A stretch of 64,000 nucleotides of DNA from Pedobacter ginsengisoli (GCF_002736205.1 NZ_CP024091.1:4523555-4587554), one strand, 5' to 3'; numbered from the stretch's first letter, positions 17,490 through 28,345 are shown. The notes: a model not told the origin generated them from the sequence alone. Numbers and translations are program-made.

Positions 17490-20400
17490 ATGAAAAAACT
17501 TCTACAAAGTTTGTTCATATTTTTGTTCATCGCGGGATCCGCGATGGGACAAGATCGAACAATTACTGGGACAGTTACTGGAAAGGATGATGGCCAGCCA
17601 CTTCCGGGAGTAACAGTTGTAATTAAGGGTACAAGAGTTGGTACTCAAACAGGTTCCAATGGTAAATACTCGTTATCAGTGCCTTCAGGGCCAGCCACAT
17701 TAGAATTCTCTTATTTGGGCTATGCCAGTCAATCAATTACCGTAACAACTACAAATGTTATCAATGTTAGCCTTGCTTCAGATTTGAGAGATTTGGCAGA
17801 GGTCGTTGTTACAGCAAACTCAATTAAAAGAGATAGAAGATCTCTTGGTTATGCTGCACCTACCATTTCATCTGATGTGTTGGTACAAGGTGGTAGCCCA
17901 AGTCCACTAACCGCATTAGTAGGTCGTGTAGCGGGTATGAACATTAGTTCTAGTTCAAATACACCAGGTAGTTCAACCCGTATCGTTTTCCGTGGGGGTT
18001 CATCTATTGCTGGTAATAACCAGGCGTTAATCGTAATTGATGGGGTTCCTGTTGATAACTCAAGTGTTACCGGTGGTGCTGATAGTCGCTCGAGTGTTGA
18101 CTTTGGTAACAGAGCCAATGATATCGATCCTGATGATATTGAAAGCATAACACCACTTTTAGGTCCGGCTGCGGCAGCACTTTACGGTTCAAGAGCTTCA
18201 AACGGTGCGGTGCAAATCACTACTAAATCAGGTAAAAAAGGAAAAACTCAGGTTACTTTTAATACATCAAATATTTTCTCATCAGTACTTAAATTGCCAG
18301 ATTTTCAAAATGAATATGGACAAGGATACTATACTGAGCTTGATGACAATGGTAATCCTACCGAGTACTTTAATGATACTCAAGAAAACTGGAGCTGGGG
18401 AGCGCCTTTTACTGGCGAAATGCAAGAATGGGGTCAGTCGATAGATGGTGTTAGACAATCGAAACCTTACTCGGCTGCAACAAACAACGTTAAAAACTTC
18501 TTCAAAACAGGTTTTGCTACAGATAATAACCTGAATTTTTCAGGTGGTACTGATAAATCAACTTTCTATTTGGCTTTAAACACTTTGAATTCAAATGGTA
18601 TATTTCCTGGAAAACAAGATGTTTATAACAAATATGGAGTAAGGTTTAACGGTAAAACTGACTTTAGTGATAAGTTCAGTGCCGGAGTATCTTTCAACTA
18701 CAATAAAATAGACGCCAGACAAATTGCAGGTGGACAAAATGATAACTCAGTTTTTGACAACGTATTGCAAACACCAAGAGATATTCATGTTGATCAATTA
18801 GGTGATCTAACCAATAAATACAATGGCTTTGGTTATACAGATGCTAATGGTGTTGTTCACAATGATAAATATGGTTATTATGGTTCTTATACTTTAAACC
18901 CATATTATATAATCGAAAACTTTGTTAACGATGATGTAATTAATAGAGTTACAGGTAACGTTAACCTTGAGTACAAACCTGTTTCTTGGTTAAATATTCA
19001 AGAGCGTATTGGTACAGATACTTATGCTGAACGCAGAAGACAGTTAACACCTAAGTTTTCATTCTCACCAATTGATAAAAATACTAACCAGGGTAACCAC
19101 ATTAGTAATGGTGGATATCAAATCGATCAGTTCAACGTAACAGAGCTTGTTCATGATTTGATGGTTACTGCAACTCATAGCTTTAATGAAGACTTTAAAG
19201 GATCATTAATGGTGGGTAATAACATTCGTCAGAGAAATACATCAACGAACAGAACTGCTACTAACGCAAGTGCGGGTTTAGTTGTACCAGATTGGTATAA
19301 CCTTCAAAACAGTAACGGACCATTGAATGTTATTACTGATAATATTTCTAAAAGAAGACTTGTTGGTTTATATGCCGATTTGAACCTGTCTTACAAAAAC
19401 ATGTTATTCCTAGAAGGTACAGCTCGTAACGACTGGTCATCCACTTTACCCGTAAAAAATAACTCATTCTTTTATCCAAGTGTAAGTGGTTCATTTGTAT
19501 TCAGTGAGTTAATTGCACCTAACAAGATCCTTAGCTACGGTAAATTACGTGCCAGTGTTGCAAAAGTTGGTAACGATACTGACCCTTATCAGTTGTTAAA
19601 TACTTTCGCAAGAGGTACAATTAATGGTAACTTTGGTAGCACCATTTTCCCTTTTGGTAACGTTGCAGCACTTCAGGCAGGAACAACCCTTGGTAATGCT
19701 AATCTTAAACCAGAGATAACAACAGCGTATGAAGTTGGTACTGAATTATCATTCCTTGACAACAGATTGGGTGTTGACTTTACTTACTACCAAAACAAGT
19801 CTAAAAATCAAATTTTAGCTATTCCAATTCCTAACTCATCAGGTTACGGATTTAGCGTAATCAATGCTGGTGAAGTTCAAAACAAAGGTATTGAGTTAAG
19901 CTTAAAAGGTACGCCTATCAGAACGCAGGATGTGAATGTTGAGCTTTTTGGTACTTTCTATAAAAACACCAATAAAGTTGTTGACCTTGCTCCAGGAGTT
20001 GACCAGATCGTACTTGGTGGTGTTGGAGGTATGTCAATTGTTGCTGCTAAAGGAAGACCTTATGGTGAGTTCTATGCTGTAACTAACCAAACTGATGCTC
20101 AGGGACGTACTATTGTTGATGCAGAAAGTGGCTTGCCATTGGCAACTACCAGCGCTCAATATTTAGGAAGCTACAACCCTAAGTATCAAGCTTCATTTGG
20201 TACAAGCATTACTATTAAACAACACTTAAATGTGAATGTATTGTTTGATGTGAAACATGGTAACAAATTATATTCAAGAACTAAAGACATTCTTGCCTTT
20301 GTGGGTGTATCAGCAGAAACTGGTGGTCAAAGATCGGGCTTGCCGTTCCCTAACTCTGTTTATTTAGATGACAATGGTAATAGCGTTGTTAATACTAACG

Positions 20401-20708
20401 TTTTCTATAATAAACAAGATTACTATCCGGATCTTAATCCTGGTATGAATGTTATTGACGGATCGTTTGTTAAAATGCGTAGTGCTGGAATATCTTATTC
20501 ATTTAACAAAGCGCAATTAAAAACTCTTCCATTCAGTACATTGTCGGTAGGTTTGTTTGGTAATAACTTATTTGTGTGGACAGCAAAAGAAAACAAATAT
20601 GTAGATCCAGAGGTAAACTCAGGAGGAGCTACTAACGAACAAGGATTTGATTTTACAGCACAGCCATCTGTTCGTAACTACGGGTTTAATGTGAAAGTTA
20701 CATTTTAA
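17490..20708 (+). CDS. SusC/RagA-family TonB-dependent outer-membrane receptor
   Basis: 1072 residues. The signal peptide (LFIFLFIAGSAMGQ) is followed by a CarboxypepD_reg domain (ITGTVTGKDDGQPLPGVTVV), the SusC hallmark VVTANSIKRDRRSLGYA, then the plug domain with IVFRGGSSIAGNNQALIVID and DDIESITPLLGPAAAALYGS, and a 22-stranded barrel ending in a terminal aromatic strand (NYGFNVKVTF). Together with the SusD protein 11 nt downstream it would form a nutrient-import pair for glycans or peptides. No glycoside hydrolase or sulfatase is adjacent, so the substrate is unknown. Confidence 0.95.
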   Translation: MKKLLQSLFIFLFIAGSAMGQDRTITGTVTGKDDGQPLPGVTVVIKGTRVGTQTGSNGKYSLSVPSGPATLEFSYLGYASQSITVTTTNVINVSLASDLRDLAEVVVTANSIKRDRRSLGYAAPTISSDVLVQGGSPSPLTALVGRVAGMNISSSSNTPGSSTRIVFRGGSSIAGNNQALIVIDGVPVDNSSVTGGADSRSSVDFGNRANDIDPDDIESITPLLGPAAAALYGSRASNGAVQITTKSGKKGKTQVTFNTSNIFSSVLKLPDFQNEYGQGYYTELDDNGNPTEYFNDTQENWSWGAPFTGEMQEWGQSIDGVRQSKPYSAATNNVKNFFKTGFATDNNLNFSGGTDKSTFYLALNTLNSNGIFPGKQDVYNKYGVRFNGKTDFSDKFSAGVSFNYNKIDARQIAGGQNDNSVFDNVLQTPRDIHVDQLGDLTNKYNGFGYTDANGVVHNDKYGYYGSYTLNPYYIIENFVNDDVINRVTGNVNLEYKPVSWLNIQERIGTDTYAERRRQLTPKFSFSPIDKNTNQGNHISNGGYQIDQFNVTELVHDLMVTATHSFNEDFKGSLMVGNNIRQRNTSTNRTATNASAGLVVPDWYNLQNSNGPLNVITDNISKRRLVGLYADLNLSYKNMLFLEGTARNDWSSTLPVKNNSFFYPSVSGSFVFSELIAPNKILSYGKLRASVAKVGNDTDPYQLLNTFARGTINGNFGSTIFPFGNVAALQAGTTLGNANLKPEITTAYEVGTELSFLDNRLGVDFTYYQNKSKNQILAIPIPNSSGYGFSVINAGEVQNKGIELSLKGTPIRTQDVNVELFGTFYKNTNKVVDLAPGVDQIVLGGVGGMSIVAAKGRPYGEFYAVTNQTDAQGRTIVDAESGLPLATTSAQYLGSYNPKYQASFGTSITIKQHLNVNVLFDVKHGNKLYSRTKDILAFVGVSAETGGQRSGLPFPNSVYLDDNGNSVVNTNVFYNKQDYYPDLNPGMNVIDGSFVKMRSAGISYSFNKAQLKTLPFSTLSVGLFGNNLFVWTAKENKYVDPEVNSGGATNEQGFDFTAQPSVRNYGFNVKVTF

Positions 20709-20719
20709 TTATAAAAATC

Positions 20720-22204
20720 ATGAACCAAAAATATATATTCAAAACTAAGCAGATACTGCTTACGGTTATTATCGCCGCCGCAGGATTATCTGGATGTAAG
20801 AAGTTTTTAGATGTAAATGAAAACCCTAACAATCCTGACTCCGCAGCACCTAATTTACTTTTACCAGCATCACAAGCGGCAATTGGCCAGGTGGTTGGTA
20901 ATGCCTTCCAGGTATATGGAAATATCTGGGGACAATATTGGACACAAAATCCAACATCATCTCAATACAGAACGATTGATCAATACAATCCCGCAGCTAC
21001 GGCTTTTGACAGACCATGGCTTGTGTTATATCGTAATGCGCTGATTAATGCTGATTTGATTATAAAAAGTAATGCTCCAAATCTTGAGTATACTAAAGGT
21101 ATAGCTTATTTAATGAAGGCTTATGCATTCCAGGTAACTACTGATGCTTTTGGTGATGTTCCTGTTAAGGAAGCGTTACAAGGAAATGCTTTTCCTGCGC
21201 CTAAATATGATGCGCAATCAGTTGTTTACGATAGTATTTTTAATTATATCGATAGGGGGATGGCTTTGGTAAGCGGATCTAGTCCTCTATCGCCAGGTGC
21301 ACAGGATATCTTATTTCAAGGTAATATGGACAATTGGAAAGCGTTTGCAAATACACTTAAATTGAAAGCTTATCTAAGATTGGCATATGTTGATGCTGGC
21401 AAGGCGGAAGCAGGAATAAAAGCCCTATATGCTACAAAGCCAACTTTCCTTACGATTGATGCTTCAATTAAATATTTAAGCACAGGAGGAAATGAGAATC
21501 CATTGCATAATGAAATGATTGCTTTGAGCAGAACTCAAAACATTGTAGCGAGCTCTACCGCTGTTGGCGCATTTGATGCAAATAATGACCCAAGGGTTGC
21601 AAAATTCTATGATTTGCTTCCAACCAGTGTTGAAAACAAAACAGAGCGATCAATTCTTCAGGGAACTTATAATGGTAACACAGGTAAAACAGTTTCTCCT
21701 CCATCTCCGCTAGTTGGAGGTAGAGCTAATAACTCTGCTTCAGCTACAGCGCCTGTTAAATTTATCTCAGCTGCTGAAAGTTATTTCTTACAAGCTGAAG
21801 CAGTAGCAAGAGGATGGACAAATGGAACCGGAGCAGTAGCAACACTTTATGCTCAAGGTATACAGGCAAGTTTCACAGCGACTGGAGCTGGTGATGCTAC
21901 AACTTATATTGCTACAGCACCTGCTGGTGCAGCAGCTTTAGTTGGTAACACAGAAGCCCAAATTAAAGCTATTATTACACAGAAATATTTTGCTATGTGT
22001 GGTTTTCAAGGCTTTGAGGCTTGGACAGAATGGCGTAGAACAGGATATCCAACTTTCTTTGTTCAATCTGCTGCATCTACTATTGGCGCGGGCAGAATGC
22101 CACTTCGTATGGCATACCCTAGTACAGAAGCTACATCTAATGCAAGTTTCCCAGGTTCAGTACCTGTTTACACACCAGTTTGGTGGGATAAAAAACATCA
22201 ATAA
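20720..22204 (+). CDS. SusD/RagB-family surface lipoprotein
   Basis: 494 residues. The lipobox LSGC is followed by KKFLDVNENPNNPDSAAPNL, characteristic of SusD-like_2 proteins. TPR helices (ATAFDRPWLVLYRNALINAD; KGIAYLMKAYAFQVTTDAFG DVP) and the C-terminal GFQGFEAWTEWRRTGYP complete the family signature. It acts as the substrate-capturing lid of the SusC barrel. It is 11 nt downstream of the receptor and followed by a strong terminator, so the operon ends here. Confidence 0.95.
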   Translation: MNQKYIFKTKQILLTVIIAAAGLSGCKKFLDVNENPNNPDSAAPNLLLPASQAAIGQVVGNAFQVYGNIWGQYWTQNPTSSQYRTIDQYNPAATAFDRPWLVLYRNALINADLIIKSNAPNLEYTKGIAYLMKAYAFQVTTDAFGDVPVKEALQGNAFPAPKYDAQSVVYDSIFNYIDRGMALVSGSSPLSPGAQDILFQGNMDNWKAFANTLKLKAYLRLAYVDAGKAEAGIKALYATKPTFLTIDASIKYLSTGGNENPLHNEMIALSRTQNIVASSTAVGAFDANNDPRVAKFYDLLPTSVENKTERSILQGTYNGNTGKTVSPPSPLVGGRANNSASATAPVKFISAAESYFLQAEAVARGWTNGTGAVATLYAQGIQASFTATGAGDATTYIATAPAGAAALVGNTEAQIKAIITQKYFAMCGFQGFEAWTEWRRTGYPTFFVQSAASTIGAGRMPLRMAYPSTEATSNASFPGSVPVYTPVWWDKKHQ

Positions 22205-22231
22205 AATTTAGCTAATATTAGCGTTTATGAA

Positions 22232-22272
22232 ATGGGTCAGATAATATACTATCTGGCCCATTTTTATTAGAG
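22232..22272 (+). terminator. Rho-independent terminator after susCD
   Basis: A 12-bp stem, ATGGGTCAGATA / TATCTGGCCCAT with one G-T pair, a 6-nt loop and a T-rich tail, lies 28 nt past the susD stop. Confidence 0.85.
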
Positions 22273-22380
22273 CTTTATTATGTTGTTTAATGGTATTGTA
22301 ATTTGTTTGTTGTGGTTTTCAAAGCAGATGTATTTGTGTAGGATATTCTGTAAATTACATAACACATAAATTTAACCATC

Positions 22381-23202
22381 ATGAAAAACGTATTTATTCT
22401 TGGCAGTATAATCTGCCTGCTATCCGCATGTTCAAAATATCAGATTCATACCCTAAGTAGTTTAAAAACCCCAAAGGATGAGCAGACCGGTGATTTTATT
22501 GTTAAAAATGACACACTTGAAATAGTTTATAAATTTAAGGGAGAAAATGGACCTTTGGAGGTTGAGATTAAAAATAAGCTTGATGAACCCTTGTACGTTA
22601 ATTGGAAAAAATCAGCTTTAATTCTTGGAGACCGGGCAATTAGTTATTCTGGGAATAAAATAGCTTTGGACGGAAAATATAGTGGAAGTAGTGACGGGCT
22701 GTTTTCTCGTGACTATCAAATTCAATCGGGAAGAATAACCGGGACAGCTACGGTTCCTGAAGATATCGCTTTTATACCGCCACATGCTAAAATTGATAAA
22801 AAGCTTTTAAATGTGACTGCAGGATTTATATCGTTGGCTAAAGATTCTTTAAAAAAGTTACGCGTTTATCAACTCGAAGGAGAAGCATCTTATAATGTAA
22901 AGATAGCTAGATTCTCCAGAGAGAATTCTCCGCTAATTTTCAAAAGCTATATTACCTTATATTTAGAAAAAGATAAAAACTTGCAGGTCCTTCCTTATGA
23001 TCAGGAATTCTATGTTTCGCAATCAATACAAACCGGAAGAAAGCCTAAAACTACCGAGTTTTATAAAGCAAATCGTTCAGATATATTCTATAATTTTAAA
23101 CCTACAGGTTATGCAAAAACGATGGCTGTTGCTGGAGGAATTGTTCTTTTGGGGGCCATGAGTGCAACAACAACTGAGACTACAGATACAAACAATAAAT
23201 AG
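22381..23202 (+). CDS. Lipoprotein of unknown function
   Basis: 273 residues. The lipoprotein signal ends in the lipobox LLSAC before SKYQIH. The centre is beta-rich (DTLEIVYKFKGENGPLEVEI, NKLDEPLYVNWKKSALIL), suggesting an immunoglobulin-like fold. Near the C-terminus is a hydrophobic segment (KTMAVAGGIVLLGAMSA) that could be membrane-embedded. No family is recognised. It is flanked by terminators on both sides and is probably monocistronic. Confidence 0.75.
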   Translation: MKNVFILGSIICLLSACSKYQIHTLSSLKTPKDEQTGDFIVKNDTLEIVYKFKGENGPLEVEIKNKLDEPLYVNWKKSALILGDRAISYSGNKIALDGKYSGSSDGLFSRDYQIQSGRITGTATVPEDIAFIPPHAKIDKKLLNVTAGFISLAKDSLKKLRVYQLEGEASYNVKIARFSRENSPLIFKSYITLYLEKDKNLQVLPYDQEFYVSQSIQTGRKPKTTEFYKANRSDIFYNFKPTGYAKTMAVAGGIVLLGAMSATTTETTDTNNK

Positions 23203-23225
23203 ATTATTTCAATTCTGCTACACGT

Positions 23226-23262
23226 CCCTGGCTATTGAATAGTCAGGGGTTTTTATTTGATA
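23226..23262 (+). terminator. Rho-independent terminator
   Basis: An inverted repeat CCCTGGCTATT / AATAGTCAGGG with T-rich tail follows the 273-residue lipoprotein gene. Confidence 0.8.
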
Positions 23263-23370
23263 TGAGTTAAAAATCAGGCATTTAGGTGTTGGTTAATTTA
23301 ATTAATCATTTGATCTAAGGAATGGATTTATTATCTTAAATGATATTTAATCATCCTTAAATTGTAAAAA

Positions 23371-25204
23371 ATGAAAAAACGCTATCTAGGCCTATTCTTG
23401 GCCTTTTTTGCTATGGGTATTCATTCATTCATGCAAAAAACAAACAGAAAAAATGGATAATGATTCTGTCACTCAATCGAACGCAAATGTTCGCGCTCAG
23501 TTGACCTCATCTATGTATTATTGGTATAATGGAAGTAAAATACCGTTAGTAATCGACTCAACCATAGGAATAGTCTTAACTGAGGATTATGAAAATGTGA
23601 GATCCTCTCTTAAATCGGTCAGCCAAAGTACAAAGTTAAGATCTGATTATTATTTATTTGAGAGTAAGGCTAGACTGGATCTTTCGAAGGTAATAGGAAA
23701 AGTTAAAAACCTGCAGTATGGGTATAAAACATTATCAAATCAACAGTTAACTCCTACGGGTGAAATAGTGGTTCAGCCAAAACAAGGAGTTGAGTTTGGT
23801 GCTATTTTAGCTAAATCGAACGCTAAATTAAGCATCAAAAATAGAAACAAGTATGGAACATATGTTTTAAAAGTTGAGAGTAATGCTTCAATTCTTGATG
23901 TTGCAAATGAAATATACAAAAGCGGTCTTGTAGAGTCGTCACATCCAAATTTTATAGCAAGAATTGTCAAGTTTTCAAATGATCCGTTATTTAGCTCTTA
24001 GTATTATCTTAGTAATACTGGCCAAACTGGGGGTACATCAGGAATTGATATAAGTATCTCAAACTGGTCCGTTTCAGATGGGTTTTATTGTGGGATTAAA
24101 GTGGCAGTGATTGATGATGGTGTTGAAACACACGAGGAGCTAGCTGGGAGAGTATTGCCAGGATACACACCAAATATGCCTAGTGGCTTAGGTAGTCCAG
24201 GAAGTGGGGGCGCTCATGGGGAAGCATGTGCCGGAATAGTTGCAGCCGCGAAGGACAATAATTTAGGGATATCTGGCGTAGCCCCTAAAGCCTTAGTTAT
24301 TCCTATCAATATTTTTCAAGGTCTCTTAACCACTGCTGATATTGCAGGGGCTATAGATTGGGCTTGGGACGAGGGTGCGGCAGATGTTTTAAGTAATTCC
24401 TGGGGTTATAACTCGACTTCCGGAACAGATGATATTGTTAATGCAATAACAAGAGCTAGAACATTAGGCCGTGGCGGAAAAGGAGCGACCGTGGTGTTTG
24501 CCTCAGGAAATGCAGGAGGATCCGTGACATTTCCTGCAAATGTAAACGGAGTTGTTGCAGTGGGAGCTATTAATAAGTTTGGTGCGATTTGGGGATATTC
24601 GAACCGTGGGCCAGAACTCGATTTGGTGGCTCCTTCAGGGGATTTAGGGGGTGCTGGGGACATTGTGACTATAGATAGAACTGGAGCTTTTGGATATGTT
24701 TCTGGAAACTATTACAATAATTTTGGAGGCACTTCAGCCGCTTGCCCACAGGTTGCAGGTGCTGCTGCACTAATCCTTTCGCTTAATCCTAATTTTACTG
24801 AGTCTCAAATTGTATCATATCTGCGTTCAACAGCTACTGATATGGGTGTGGCTGGATTTGATAATACATTTGGATATGGAAGATTAAAAGTGTCTGCGGC
24901 TATGACAACAGCAAAAAATGATATATATTCGATAGTTCCTCAATGGGAGTATTTTGGCAGATTATGTGTGAATATTCCGGAATCTATACAATATTATAGC
25001 ATAAATGTTCCCCCGGGAGCAACCATTTCATGGAGTGGTTTTAGGGTTAATATTGTAGGTTCAACTACATCATCAACTGTTGCAATTAATGGTAACCCAG
25101 CATATACTCAAGGCATAGGTAGAATTACTGCTACTATTACAATGCCAGGTTGTGGGTCAATCACTTCTTCGTTAACAATGAATTTAAAAAACGATTGTAT
25201 ATAA
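23371..25204 (+). pseudogene. Subtilisin-like serine protease (S8) gene with frameshift and amber stop
   Basis: The natural start is the ATG at 23371 (MKKRYLGLFLAF). In the T-run at 23404-23409 the frame slips by one base, after which LLWVFIHSCKKQTEK gives a lipobox. The protein then runs to SNDPLFSS, where an in-frame TAG at 23999-24001 replaces an expected Gln codon, and continues without a shift as YYLSNTGQTGGTSG. Catalytic residues survive downstream: Asp in VAVIDDGVE, His in GGAHGEACAGIVAA and Ser in GGTSAACPQVAGAAALIL. The C-terminal 90 residues form an Ig-like beta domain. The propeptide is present before the stop. With two lesions the gene is probably dead, or unexpressed as a full protein. 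Confidence 0.85.
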
Positions 25205-25210
25205 CATAAT

Positions 25211-25250
25211 AATAAAACTCAGGCTTTAATTTCAAAGCCTGAGTTTTATT
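25211..25250. terminator. Strong symmetrical terminator
   Basis: A 17-bp perfect inverted repeat (AATAAAACTCAGGCTTT on the left arm) with a 6-nt loop. A- and T-rich ends on both sides allow function in either direction, for the subtilase and the convergent LD-carboxypeptidase gene. Confidence 0.88.
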
Positions 25251-25332
25251 GAAACTTTTTAGTAATGATTGTAGCATAGAATGATCAAGGCGCTATATTA
25301 AACTACTAAAGTCGTAGGGCTACGCTCTGGGA

Positions 25333-26196
25333 TTAATAAGGATATTCTTTTCCTATTATTACCGCCCGGTTATCATCTATATGCCCTACAGGGAAATTAA
25401 ACCATACGGGATAGTCATATTCCTTCACTATTTCCCAGATCACTTCTTCAGGCGTTTGCCCAAAGGGAATTTTTTCATCGGGTAATTCATTAAAAGCACC
25501 AACAATCAATCCTTTTAGTTTAGCCAGTTTTCCTGCCCGTTTCAACATACGCATCATGCGGTCTATTGCAGCCGGACGTTCCCCAATATCTTCGATAAAT
25601 AAAATCTTATCATCATAATCTACTTCAGAGGCAGAACCAATTGTCATAGCCAATAAAGTTAGGTTGCCGCCAACCAAAATCCCCTGCATATTTCCATCGC
25701 GGTTCAGCGGAGATGATTGATAATTATAAGTGATCTTTTCCCCAAACAAAGCAGCCTTCAAAGAAGCTAAAGATTCAGGTGTAGCATCATCAAAGGTATA
25801 AGGCATCGGCCCATGAATGCTTTGAATACCAAATTGAGCATAAACATGGCAAAGCAATACTGTGATGTCACTAAAACCTACAAGCCATTTCGGATGCTCA
25901 ACAAATAGACTAAAGTCAAGAGCGTCAATTATCCGGATACAACCATATCCCCCTCGTCCGGCAATGATTGCTTTTACAGATGGATCATCTAAAAAGCCTT
26001 GCAGGTCCTCTGTGCGTAGGGTGTCATCACCGGCAAACTGATGATATTTAGCATTAACAGTCTTTCCCATAACAACTTCCAAACCCCACGATTCGAAGAT
26101 CTGCAGTGCAGAGTCTATGCCTCTTGGTAGTTTACTTGCCGGACAAACTATTGCAATTTTGTCGCCTTTTTTTAAATATGCTGGCTGTTTAATCAT
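25333..26196 (-). CDS. S66-family LD-carboxypeptidase
   Basis: 287 residues from the ATG at 26196; a TTG at 26220 would add eight. The family cleaves the terminal D-Ala from murein tetrapeptides during cell-wall recycling. Motifs: GDKIAIVCPASKLPRGID, GRGGYGCIRI, the nucleophile region WLVGFSDITVLL (Ser), GGNLTLLAMTIGS, the IEDIGERPAAIDRMM Glu region and the final His in FPVGHIDDNRAVII. The C-terminus stops at GKEYPY, about 15 residues before the usual end, which may be a mild truncation. Divergent from metG, with about 40 bp between starts. Confidence 0.88.
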   Translation of the reverse strand: MIKQPAYLKKGDKIAIVCPASKLPRGIDSALQIFESWGLEVVMGKTVNAKYHQFAGDDTLRTEDLQGFLDDPSVKAIIAGRGGYGCIRIIDALDFSLFVEHPKWLVGFSDITVLLCHVYAQFGIQSIHGPMPYTFDDATPESLASLKAALFGEKITYNYQSSPLNRDGNMQGILVGGNLTLLAMTIGSASEVDYDDKILFIEDIGERPAAIDRMMRMLKRAGKLAKLKGLIVGAFNELPDEKIPFGQTPEEVIWEIVKEYDYPVWFNFPVGHIDDNRAVIIGKEYPY

Positions 26197-26236
26197 TAAT
26201 AAAACACTTATCTTTGACAAAATAATAAAAATAGTT

Positions 26237-28345
26237 TTGGATAACAGTAAAATAAAGAGATATACCGTTACGGCTGCGCTGCCCTATACAAACGGACCTG
26301 TACATATTGGGCATTTAGCCGGTGTTTACCTACCTGCTGATACCTATGTGAGGTATTTGCGCTCTAATAAAAGAGATGTAAAGTTTATTTGCGGATCTGA
26401 CGAAAATGGGGTTCCCATTACGCTAAAGGCTAAAAAGGAAGGCACTACGCCTCAGGCTATAGTAGATAAATACCATAAAATTATTGGCGATTCATTTAAA
26501 GAACTGGGTGTTTCTTTCGATATTTATCACCGCACATCATCATTAACGCACCATCAAACTGCTTCAGATTTCTTTGAAACCCTTTATAATAAAGGTGTTT
26601 TTACTGAGGAAGTTACCGAACAGTATTATGATGAAAAAGCACAAACCTTTTTGGCCGACAGATACATTACCGGTACCTGCCCTAAGTGCGGAAATGAAAA
26701 TGCTTATGGCGATCAGTGTGAAAATTGCGGAAGTACTTTAAATGCAACTGATCTTATCAACCCTAAATCTACCTTATCTGGAGAGAAACCCGTAAGGAAA
26801 GAAACAAAAAACTGGTTTTTGCCCCTTGATCAATATGAGGATCAATTGAGAACTTATATTGAAAGCCATAAAGAATGGAGGCCAAATGTATACGGACAAT
26901 GCCAAAGCTGGTTAAACGCAGGCTTACAGCCCCGTGCGATGACCAGAGACTTGGATTGGGGTATTAAAGTTCCTATTAAAGGTGCCGAAGGTAAAGTTTT
27001 GTATGTGTGGTTTGATGCTCCTATTGGTTACATCTCGGCCACTAAAGAGTTATTTGAATACGCTCGTTTGGGTATTTGGAATCCTAAAGCCGAGGAATAT
27101 TACATTAACCAAAATGAGGTAGAAAATGGCAACTGGGAGCAATACTGGAAAGATGATGAAACCAAGCTTGTTCACTTTATAGGTAAAGATAATATTGTAT
27201 TTCACTGTATTATTTTTCCGGCCATGTTAATGGCTCACGGCGATTATACATTGGCTGATAATGTGCCTGCAAACGAGTTTCTGAATCTGGAAGGTCAAAA
27301 AATATCGACTTCTAAAAACTGGGCGGTTTGGCTTGATGAATACCTGATTGAGTTTAAAGACAAACAGGATGTTTTACGCTATGTTTTAACAGCTACAGCT
27401 CCCGAAACAAAGGATAACGACTTTACCTGGAAAGATTTTCAGGCAAGAAATAACAATGAACTGGTTGCCATTTTAGGTAATTTCATTAACAGAGTGGTAG
27501 TTTTAACGCATAAATATTTTGGAGGTAAGGTTCCAACATGCATGACCATCACACCAGAAGATCAGCAGGTGATTGATGACCTGGCTGCATACCCTGCAAA
27601 AATAAGTGCTTCGATAGAAAATTATCGTTTCAGAGAGGCTTTGGCAGAGGTAATGAATGTTGCTCGCTTAGGTAATAAATACCTGGCAGAAACAGGGCCC
27701 TGGAAGGTTATAAAAACAGATGAAGATCGTGTACGCACCATCCTAAACATCAGTTTGCAAATTGCTGCCACCCTAGAAATACTGATTGAACCTTTTTTAC
27801 CTTTTACTGCCGATAAATTGCAGAAAATGCTTAATTACGGTGGCCATTTATGGGAGGATGCTGGTAAAATGGGCTTATTGAAACGCGGCCACGAGCTTAA
27901 CGAGCCTGTGTTGTTGTTTGATAAGATCGAAGACGAAACGGTACAAGCTCAAATAGATAAACTTAAAAAAAGCAAAGCCGATAATGTTGCTGCAACAGCA
28001 ACTGTAGAGCCTGCTAAAGAGAACATTCAATTTGAACAATTTACGGCAATTGATATCAGGGTAGCTACAATTATTGCAGCAGAAAAGGTTGAGAAGACCA
28101 AGAAGCTGTTAAAGCTAACGCTTGACACTGGTATTGATCAACGAACTGTTGTTTCGGGCATTGCCGAGTATTATAAGCCAGAAGAAATAATAGGACAGCA
28201 AGTTAGTTTGGTTGTAAACCTGGCTCCACGCGAAATTAAAGGAATTCTTTCTCAGGGAATGATCCTGATGTCTGAAGATTCGGATGGCAAGTTAGCTTTC
28301 GTATCACCAGTACAAAATCATAGCAACGGTAGTGTGATTCGATAA
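26237..28345 (+). CDS. metG: Methionyl-tRNA synthetase
   Basis: 703 residues from a TTG start at 26237. No in-frame ATG exists near the conserved N-terminus (MDNSKIKRYTVTAALPYTNG), and the longer open frame runs into the divergent ldc gene. Class I signature HIGH lies in GPVHIGHLAG, the zinc knuckle is CPKCGN...CENCG, and the KMSKS-like motif is KISTSKNWAVW. The anticodon-binding domain follows. The C-terminal 110 residues are a Trbp111-like tRNA-binding domain (FTAIDIRVATIIAAEKVEKT) that dimerises the enzyme. It ends in its own terminator hairpin. Confidence 0.96.
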   Translation: MDNSKIKRYTVTAALPYTNGPVHIGHLAGVYLPADTYVRYLRSNKRDVKFICGSDENGVPITLKAKKEGTTPQAIVDKYHKIIGDSFKELGVSFDIYHRTSSLTHHQTASDFFETLYNKGVFTEEVTEQYYDEKAQTFLADRYITGTCPKCGNENAYGDQCENCGSTLNATDLINPKSTLSGEKPVRKETKNWFLPLDQYEDQLRTYIESHKEWRPNVYGQCQSWLNAGLQPRAMTRDLDWGIKVPIKGAEGKVLYVWFDAPIGYISATKELFEYARLGIWNPKAEEYYINQNEVENGNWEQYWKDDETKLVHFIGKDNIVFHCIIFPAMLMAHGDYTLADNVPANEFLNLEGQKISTSKNWAVWLDEYLIEFKDKQDVLRYVLTATAPETKDNDFTWKDFQARNNNELVAILGNFINRVVVLTHKYFGGKVPTCMTITPEDQQVIDDLAAYPAKISASIENYRFREALAEVMNVARLGNKYLAETGPWKVIKTDEDRVRTILNISLQIAATLEILIEPFLPFTADKLQKMLNYGGHLWEDAGKMGLLKRGHELNEPVLLFDKIEDETVQAQIDKLKKSKADNVAATATVEPAKENIQFEQFTAIDIRVATIIAAEKVEKTKKLLKLTLDTGIDQRTVVSGIAEYYKPEEIIGQQVSLVVNLAPREIKGILSQGMILMSEDSDGKLAFVSPVQNHSNGSVIR

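Noticed and set aside
26117..26236. N-terminal extension of metG
   Set aside because: It overlaps the divergent LD-carboxypeptidase gene, and the conserved MetRS start fits the TTG at 26237.
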